Assembly (NCBI GenBank): GCA_010031285.1
Contig: RHAY01000050.1
Coordinates: forward strand, 1 to 5,388
From: Methylophilaceae bacterium
GTDB taxonomy: Bacteria; Pseudomonadota; Gammaproteobacteria; Burkholderiales; Methylophilaceae
DNA: 5,388 bases
Reading direction: 5' to 3'
Shown here: piece after piece, positions 1-5,388 of the stretch
Position numbering within the stretch: position 1 is the first letter of the stretch
Layout: every line of letters begins with the position of its first letter
Notes under the pieces: model-generated
The model's database searches: none
Told to the model about the DNA's origin: nothing
Seen by the model: only the letters and a program-made list of their open reading frames with translations
Program-made: the position numbers and the translations under genes

Positions 1-2114
<2,114 letters not shown>

Positions 2115-2121
2115 GATTTTT

Positions 2122-2129
2122 AAAGGGAG
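2122..2129 (+). promoter_or_regulatory. Ribosome binding site of purE
   Basis: AAAGGGAG ends six bases before the purE ATG at 2136. It is the clearest Shine-Dalgarno in the rightward block and fixes the purE start. It lies in the 21-base gap after the proB stop, which looks too short for a separate terminator and promoter, so purE probably sits on the same transcript as proB. Confidence 0.8.
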
Positions 2130-2135
2130 TTTTAT

Positions 2136-2636
2136 ATGGCAGAAAATAAAAAACTAGTAGCCATCATTATGGGATCAGATAGCGATTGGCCAGTCATGAA
2201 GTTTGCAGCACAAATGCTTGCAGATTTTGAAGTGCCCTATGAAGCTCAAGTTATTTCGGCCCATAGAACTCCAGACCTCATGTTTAAATTTGCCGAACAT
2301 GCTGCAAAAGAAGGGTATCAAATTATTATTGCAGGTGCTGGAGGCGCTGCACACCTGCCAGGCATGGTTGCTTCTAAAACAACATTGCCTGTATTGGGCG
2401 TGCCTATTCCTTCTAAACATCTTCAAGGTCAAGACTCTTTATTATCTATTGTTCAAATGCCAAGAGGTATTCCTGTAGCAACTTTTGCTATTGGAGAAGC
2501 GGGTGCTGCAAATGCAGGACTTTTTGCAGTATCTATTTTGGCACATGAAAATAAAGCGTTAGCTAAAAAGCTTGAAATCTTTAGAGAGAAGCAAGCAAAA
2601 AAAGTGATTGATATGAATTTATCGGAGAAGCCTTGA
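2136..2636 (+). CDS. purE: N5-carboxyaminoimidazole ribonucleotide mutase (PurE class I)
   Basis: PurE moves the carboxyl group of N5-CAIR to carbon to give CAIR, in de novo purine (IMP) synthesis; the family forms cytoplasmic homo-octamers. The 166 residues are a normal length for a stand-alone class I enzyme. The phosphate-binding GSDSDWPVM is at 13-21. The SAHRTP motif (41-46) carries the expected catalytic histidine H43. The glycine loop [11 protein letters not shown] is at 67-77, and GVP (88-90) and GAANAGL (123-129) follow. The adjacent purK supplies its substrate N5-CAIR, which supports class I (mutase) rather than class II (AIR carboxylase, which needs no PurK). The start has a strong AAAGGGAG site. 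The TGA stop shares four bases with the purK start. Confidence 0.97.
   Translation: MAENKKLVAIIMGSDSDWPVMKFAAQMLADFEVPYEAQVISAHRTPDLMFKFAEHAAKEGYQIIIAGAGGAAHLPGMVASKTTLPVLGVPIPSKHLQGQDSLLSIVQMPRGIPVATFAIGEAGAANAGLFAVSILAHENKALAKKLEIFREKQAKKVIDMNLSEKP
2624..2636 (+). promoter_or_regulatory. purK start signal: GGAG site and TTG start overlapping the purE stop
   Basis: GGAG at 2624-2627 is followed by a five-base spacer and TTG at 2633-2635. The TTG shares bases with the purE stop TGA (2634-2636), giving a TTGA overlap. The next in-frame ATG (2669) has no Shine-Dalgarno and lies only two codons before the conserved [10 protein letters not shown], so TTG is the better start. The arrangement suggests that ribosomes ending purE re-initiate on purK. 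Confidence 0.7.
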
Positions 2637-3784
2637 GTCGTTTAGATCAACCGCTTTTACCTTCAGCGATGCTTGGTATTCTTGGAGGGGGTCAATTGGG
2701 CCGCTTTTTTGTCATTGCAGCTCACGAAATGGGCTATAAGGTGACTGTTTTAGATCCCGATCCAAATAGTCCTGCAGGAGCCATCGCAGATATTCATTTA
2801 TGCAAAGCCTTTGATGATTCTTCAGCATTGGAAGAGATCAGAAATACATGTGAAGCCGTAACTACGGAATTTGAAAATGTATCTGCTGATAGCATGGATT
2901 TTTTATCAAAAAAAATATATGTCAGTCCATCAGCAGAATCAGTCAGAATTGCTCAGTATCGTGTACTAGAAAAAACTTTCTTAAAAGAGTCGGGTATCCC
3001 TGTAGGTCCTTTTGAAATTATTCGGGAAGATAAAGACATTCCTTCAGAGACTTCTTCTATCTACCCTGCGATTCTGAAAGTCGCAAGGTTTGGTTATGAC
3101 GGCAAAGGTCAGGCAAGAGTCGCATCGCAAAAAGAAGCTATAGAAGCCTTTCATAAATTTTCAAAACAAGAATGTGTTTTAGAAAAAATGCTTCCTTTAG
3201 ATATGGAAGTCTCTTTGGTTTTAGCCCGAGATCAAAAAGGCCATATCAAAACATTTAATGTTTCAGAGAATATCCATACAAATGGCATACTAGATGTATC
3301 TATCGTGCCAGCACGATCAACTCAAGCGATCAATGATTTGGTAGATCAACTTGCAAAACGCGTAGCTGAAGCGCTTAATTATGTTGGTGTTTTAGGCGTC
3401 GAATTTTTTATCAGTGAAGGTAACGTGTTTGTAAATGAAATTGCTCCTAGACCACATAATTCTGGGCATTACACCATTGATGCTGCTGTGACGAATCAGT
3501 TTGAACAGCAAGTAAGGGTGCTAGCAGGCCTTCCTCTCGGAAGTCCTAGACTTCATTCATCTGCAGTTATGGTCAATCTTTTGGGGGATGTTTGGACAAA
3601 TAGTAAAACAAAAGAGCCTGACTGGGATAAAGCTTTTAAAGAGCCTGGCTTAAAAATGCATCTTTATGGAAAACACGAAGCAAGGCCAGGGCGCAAAATG
3701 GGCCACTTTACAGTGCTAGATGAGAAATTAGAGATAGCCTTTCAAAAAGCTATGGAAGTAAGAAAGTTTCTAGGAATTGCTTAG
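2633..3784 (+). CDS. purK: N5-carboxyaminoimidazole ribonucleotide synthase (PurK, ATP-grasp)
   Basis: PurK uses ATP and bicarbonate to convert AIR to N5-CAIR, the substrate of PurE. From the TTG start the protein has 383 residues (E. coli 355). The N-terminal nucleotide-binding loop [10 protein letters not shown] is at 15-24 and TTEFENV at 77-83. The ATP-grasp domain shows [12 protein letters not shown] (149-160), GVEFF (255-259) and the metal/ATP-binding strand [13 protein letters not shown] (267-279). YGK (345-347) and RPGRKMGH (351-358) mark the C-terminal domain. The histidine- and asparagine-rich [14 protein letters not shown] pattern separates PurK from the related PurT and PurD. About a dozen residues precede the first motif, more than in E. 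coli; starting at ATG 2669 would remove them. The stop TAG at 3782-3784 is followed at once by a hairpin, so this is probably the last gene of the block. Confidence 0.96.
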   Translation: MSRLDQPLLPSAMLGILGGGQLGRFFVIAAHEMGYKVTVLDPDPNSPAGAIADIHLCKAFDDSSALEEIRNTCEAVTTEFENVSADSMDFLSKKIYVSPSAESVRIAQYRVLEKTFLKESGIPVGPFEIIREDKDIPSETSSIYPAILKVARFGYDGKGQARVASQKEAIEAFHKFSKQECVLEKMLPLDMEVSLVLARDQKGHIKTFNVSENIHTNGILDVSIVPARSTQAINDLVDQLAKRVAEALNYVGVLGVEFFISEGNVFVNEIAPRPHNSGHYTIDAAVTNQFEQQVRVLAGLPLGSPRLHSSAVMVNLLGDVWTNSKTKEPDWDKAFKEPGLKMHLYGKHEARPGRKMGHFTVLDEKLEIAFQKAMEVRKFLGIA

Positions 3785-3809
3785 ATCAAAGAGAGAAACT
3801 CTCTTTGAT
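3785..3809. terminator. Perfect hairpin between the converging purK and rpsT ends
   Basis: ATCAAAGAGAG, loop AAA, then CTCTCTTTGAT form an 11-bp stem without mismatch. It starts on the base after the purK stop and ends one base before the rpsT stop codon (3811-3813), filling the gap. Being symmetric, it could act on both transcripts. Neither side has a long T run after the stem; the only T-rich part is TTT inside the 3' arm. It may therefore be a weak intrinsic terminator, or a hairpin that protects the 3' ends of both messages. The structure is read directly; its function is inferred. Confidence 0.7.
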
Positions 3810-3810
3810 A

Positions 3811-4074
3811 TTAAGCCATTGATTTGATTGCTGCGTTTAAGCGTTGTTTATGACGTGACGCTTTGTTCTTATGAATAATCTTTTTGTCAGCTATACGGTC
3901 GATGACTGAAACATTTTCTTGGAAAGATGTTTTTGCAGCCGCTTTATCGCCTGATTGAATTGCTTTTAAAATCTTTTTGATTGCAGTACGCAAAGTTGAA
4001 CGCAAACTCGCATTGTGAGCTCGTTGCTTCGTTGCTTGGCGGGCACGTTTTCTAGCTTGTGCGGTATTTGCCAT
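3811..4074 (-). CDS. rpsT: 30S ribosomal protein bS20
   Basis: bS20 is a primary 16S rRNA-binding protein of the small subunit, needed for early 30S assembly. The 87 residues match the family length. The protein is very basic and helical. It begins [13 protein letters not shown], has central [12 protein letters not shown], and carries the conserved C-terminal [17 protein letters not shown]. The ATG start (complement of 4072-4074) has an AAAGGA site five bases upstream. In E. coli rpsT starts with UUG and is translationally autoregulated; the ATG and good ribosome binding site here differ, so that control cannot be assumed. The gene is transcribed alone, toward purK and away from murJ. Confidence 0.97.
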   Translation of the reverse strand: MANTAQARKRARQATKQRAHNASLRSTLRTAIKKILKAIQSGDKAAAKTSFQENVSVIDRIADKKIIHKNKASRHKQRLNAAIKSMA

Positions 4075-4079
4075 GTTTA

Positions 4080-4085
4080 TCCTTT
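4080..4085 (-). promoter_or_regulatory. Ribosome binding site of rpsT
   Basis: On the minus strand AAAGGA lies five bases before the rpsT ATG. This good match to the anti-Shine-Dalgarno fits a highly expressed ribosomal gene and confirms the start. Confidence 0.75.
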
Positions 4086-4114
4086 AATTAATATCTTTTA
4101 ATACGAAGGCGAGA

Positions 4115-4143
4115 ATTTTAGCGATATTTGAGGTTTTATACAA
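4115..4143 (-). promoter_or_regulatory. Likely sigma-70 promoter of rpsT
   Basis: Read on the minus strand, TTGTAT (4143-4138) and TAAAAT (4120-4115) are separated by exactly 17 bases. The -10 box matches TATAAT at five of six positions; the -35 box keeps the important TTG. Transcription would begin near 4108, giving a leader of about 33 bases. The stretch after the -10 box (TCTCGCC) is more GC-rich than its surroundings, which is common in stringently controlled ribosomal promoters, but that link is inference. In AT-rich DNA such matches also arise by chance. Confidence 0.5.
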
Positions 4144-4151
4144 GATAAAAC
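4133..4151. repeat. 7-bp perfect inverted repeat over the rpsT -35 box
   Basis: GTTTTAT, five-base spacer ACAAG, then ATAAAAC. It covers the whole proposed rpsT -35 hexamer, so it could be a binding site for a dimeric regulator. It could also be a chance product of AT-rich sequence. No known operator consensus was recognised. Confidence 0.4.
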
Positions 4152-4152
4152 G
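4143..4152 (+). repeat. Direct repeat AGATAAAACG, copy 1
   Basis: This ten-base word recurs in the same orientation at 4225-4234, with 82 bases from start to start. This copy overlaps the right arm of the inverted repeat at the rpsT promoter. Function unknown. Confidence 0.4.
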
Positions 4153-4224
4153 CTCATTTTAGACCTAAATTTCAGCCATATCCCCTTGATATTCTAAGCT
4201 AATCAATATTTTTCTTGTAAACCT

Positions 4225-4234
4225 AGATAAAACG
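4225..4234 (+). repeat. Direct repeat AGATAAAACG, copy 2
   Basis: Exact second copy of the word at 4143-4152. It lies about ten bases upstream of the proposed murJ -10 box, so one copy sits beside each of the two divergent promoters. Confidence 0.4.
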
Positions 4235-4241
4235 ACCTCCA

Positions 4242-4250
4242 TGCTAAAAT
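4242..4250 (+). promoter_or_regulatory. Possible extended -10 promoter of murJ
   Basis: TGCTAAAAT combines a TG extension, one base, and TAAAAT (4245-4250). No good -35 box is found at 16-18 bases, which extended -10 promoters can tolerate. Transcription would start near 4257 and leave a leader of about 30 bases. Weak evidence in AT-rich DNA, but some promoter must lie in this gap because rpsT points the other way. Confidence 0.35.
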
Positions 4251-4286
4251 CTTTGTAATTTAGTGACACTTAAATAGATAAATTTA

Positions 4287-5388
4287 ATGAATCTTCTTAA
4301 AGCACTCGCAACCGTCGGAAGCATGACTTTCGTATCAAGAATTTTAGGTTTTGTGAGAGATAGCTTAATCGCTAAAATTTTTGGTGCAGGCATGGAGACA
4401 GATGCCTTTTTTGTAGCTTTTAAAATTCCCAATTTATTAAGACGTATTTCTGCTGAAGGTGCTTTTTCTCAAGCCTTTGTACCAATTCTTGCTGAATACA
4501 AAAATAAGCGAAGTTATGAAGCCACGCAACTTTTGATTAATCATGTGTGTTCACTATTGAGCCTTTTTCTTATTGTTATTACATGTGTGGGGATTTTTGC
4601 AGCGCCTTGGCTTGTTTATATCAGCGCGCCGGGTTTTATTGAGCACTCAGAAAAATTTCAGCTTACCGTTGATTTATTGAGAATCACATTTCCTTATATC
4701 TTTTTTATTTCTTTGGTGTCGATGGCAGGCGGTATTCTTAATACATTTAACAAATTTTCAGTACCTGCTTTTACACCTGTATGGCTTAATTTATCCTTTA
4801 TTTTTGCGGCATTATTTTTTGCAGACTATTTTGATCGACCTATCTTAGTTTTGGCTTGGGCTGTATTTTTTGGAGGCGTGCTTCAATTGGCTTTCCAAAT
4901 TCCTTTTTTAAAGGAGATAGGGTTTATTCCCAAATATCAGCTAGATTTCAAAGATGAAGGCGTATGGCGAATCATCAAACTTATGGGGCCTGCTATTTTT
5001 GGTGTGTCTATCGCGCAATTATCTTTACTTATTAATACTATCTTCGCATCCTTTCTTGAAACAGGAAGTGTTTCATGGCTTTATTACGCGGATCGATTGA
5101 TGGAATTTCCAGCAGGCGTTTTAGGTGTCGCACTCGGTACAATTCTTCTTCCGAGCCTTTCAAAATCATACTCAGGTAAAGATCAAAAAGAATATTCAAG
5201 CTTACTTGATTGGGGCTTAAGATTAACATTCATTCTTGCGGCTCCAGCGGCTGTAGCGCTCGCTGTATTGTCACTTCCTTTAATTACTACATTATTTCAT
5301 TACGGCGCTTTTAATATGCATGATGTTTTAATGACCCAACAAGCCACAATTGCATACAGCTTCGGATTGATGGGTTTGATTATGATTA
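4287..5388 (+). CDS. murJ: Lipid II flippase MurJ (MviN), 3' end cut by window
   Basis: MurJ is an inner-membrane MOP-superfamily transporter that flips lipid II to the periplasm for peptidoglycan synthesis. The frame is open from the ATG at 4287 to the window edge, giving 367 residues of the usual 510 or so, enough for about ten of the family's 14 membrane helices. The N-terminus ([25 protein letters not shown]) is typical of the family. R18, R24, D39 and R52 match the functionally important E. coli positions, and R270 sits in [10 protein letters not shown]. Hydrophobic helices are evident, for example about 89-111. [13 protein letters not shown] family sequence appears as [16 protein letters not shown] after the R270 motif. 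No clear Shine-Dalgarno precedes the ATG, but no alternative start fits the family alignment better. The gene is divergent from rpsT, a neighbour pairing also familiar from other proteobacteria. No frameshift or internal stop was found on translating the full stretch. Confidence 0.96.
   Translation, partial: MNLLKALATVGSMTFVSRILGFVRDSLIAKIFGAGMETDAFFVAFKIPNLLRRISAEGAFSQAFVPILAEYKNKRSYEATQLLINHVCSLLSLFLIVITCVGIFAAPWLVYISAPGFIEHSEKFQLTVDLLRITFPYIFFISLVSMAGGILNTFNKFSVPAFTPVWLNLSFIFAALFFADYFDRPILVLAWAVFFGGVLQLAFQIPFLKEIGFIPKYQLDFKDEGVWRIIKLMGPAIFGVSIAQLSLLINTIFASFLETGSVSWLYYADRLMEFPAGVLGVALGTILLPSLSKSYSGKDQKEYSSLLDWGLRLTFILAAPAAVALAVLSLPLITTLFHYGAFNMHDVLMTQQATIAYSFGLMGLIMI

Noticed and set aside
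2175..2432. 85-codon open frame on the minus strand inside purE
   Set aside because: It lies wholly within a well-supported purE, is rich in Cys/His/Asn with no family resemblance, and has no ribosome binding site of note. Shadow frame.
2203..2478. 91-codon plus-strand frame inside purE
   Set aside because: An out-of-frame reading of conserved purE sequence; the Leu/Cys-rich product looks like frame-shifted coding DNA.
4259..4277. Imperfect palindrome around AGTGACACT in the proposed murJ leader
   Set aside because: Only the four-base AGTG/CACT core pairs cleanly; too weak to call an operator or hairpin.
4244..4432. 62-codon minus-strand frame over the murJ start
   Set aside because: It overlaps the conserved murJ N-terminus carrying R18, R24, D39 and R52, and its product resembles nothing recognised.
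5038..5229. 63-codon minus-strand frame inside murJ
   Set aside because: It is antisense to the conserved MurJ segment around R270 and has no independent support.

Overview
The window is ordinary core-genome DNA from a Gram-negative bacterium with a fairly low GC content (AT-rich by eye, many A/T-ending codons). I read it as a betaproteobacterium. The style of ObgE, ProB and PurK, the obgE-proB pairing and the rpsT/murJ neighbourhood suggest a small-genome methylotroph of the Methylophilaceae type (Methylopumilus/OM43-like). The class is inferred with moderate confidence and the family only tentatively, because there is no 16S sequence here and no search was possible.

Layout: four genes run rightward in one tight block, obgE (5' end cut by the window), proB, purE and purK. 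The gaps are a 23-bp overlap, 21 bp, and a 4-bp overlap. The block ends at a perfect hairpin that fills the 26-bp gap to rpsT, which faces it on the minus strand. A 212-bp divergent intergenic region carries the start signals of rpsT (leftward) and murJ (rightward). murJ runs off the right edge.

Function: ObgE is a ribosome-assembly GTPase, and ProB makes the first committed step of proline synthesis. PurK and PurE carry out two consecutive steps of purine synthesis (AIR to N5-CAIR to CAIR). bS20 is a small-subunit ribosomal protein, and MurJ flips lipid II for peptidoglycan synthesis. Apart from PurK/PurE these genes share no pathway. The likely common theme is growth-linked housekeeping in a compact genome.

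Every gene keeps the key residues I could check, and no frameshift or internal stop was found. I see no mobile element, CRISPR array, tRNA, rRNA, toxin-antitoxin or defence gene, and no sign of an undescribed system. The points worth a second look are small: the two gene overlaps (one with a TTG start), the shared hairpin at the convergent gene ends, and an inverted repeat over the likely rpsT -35 box.
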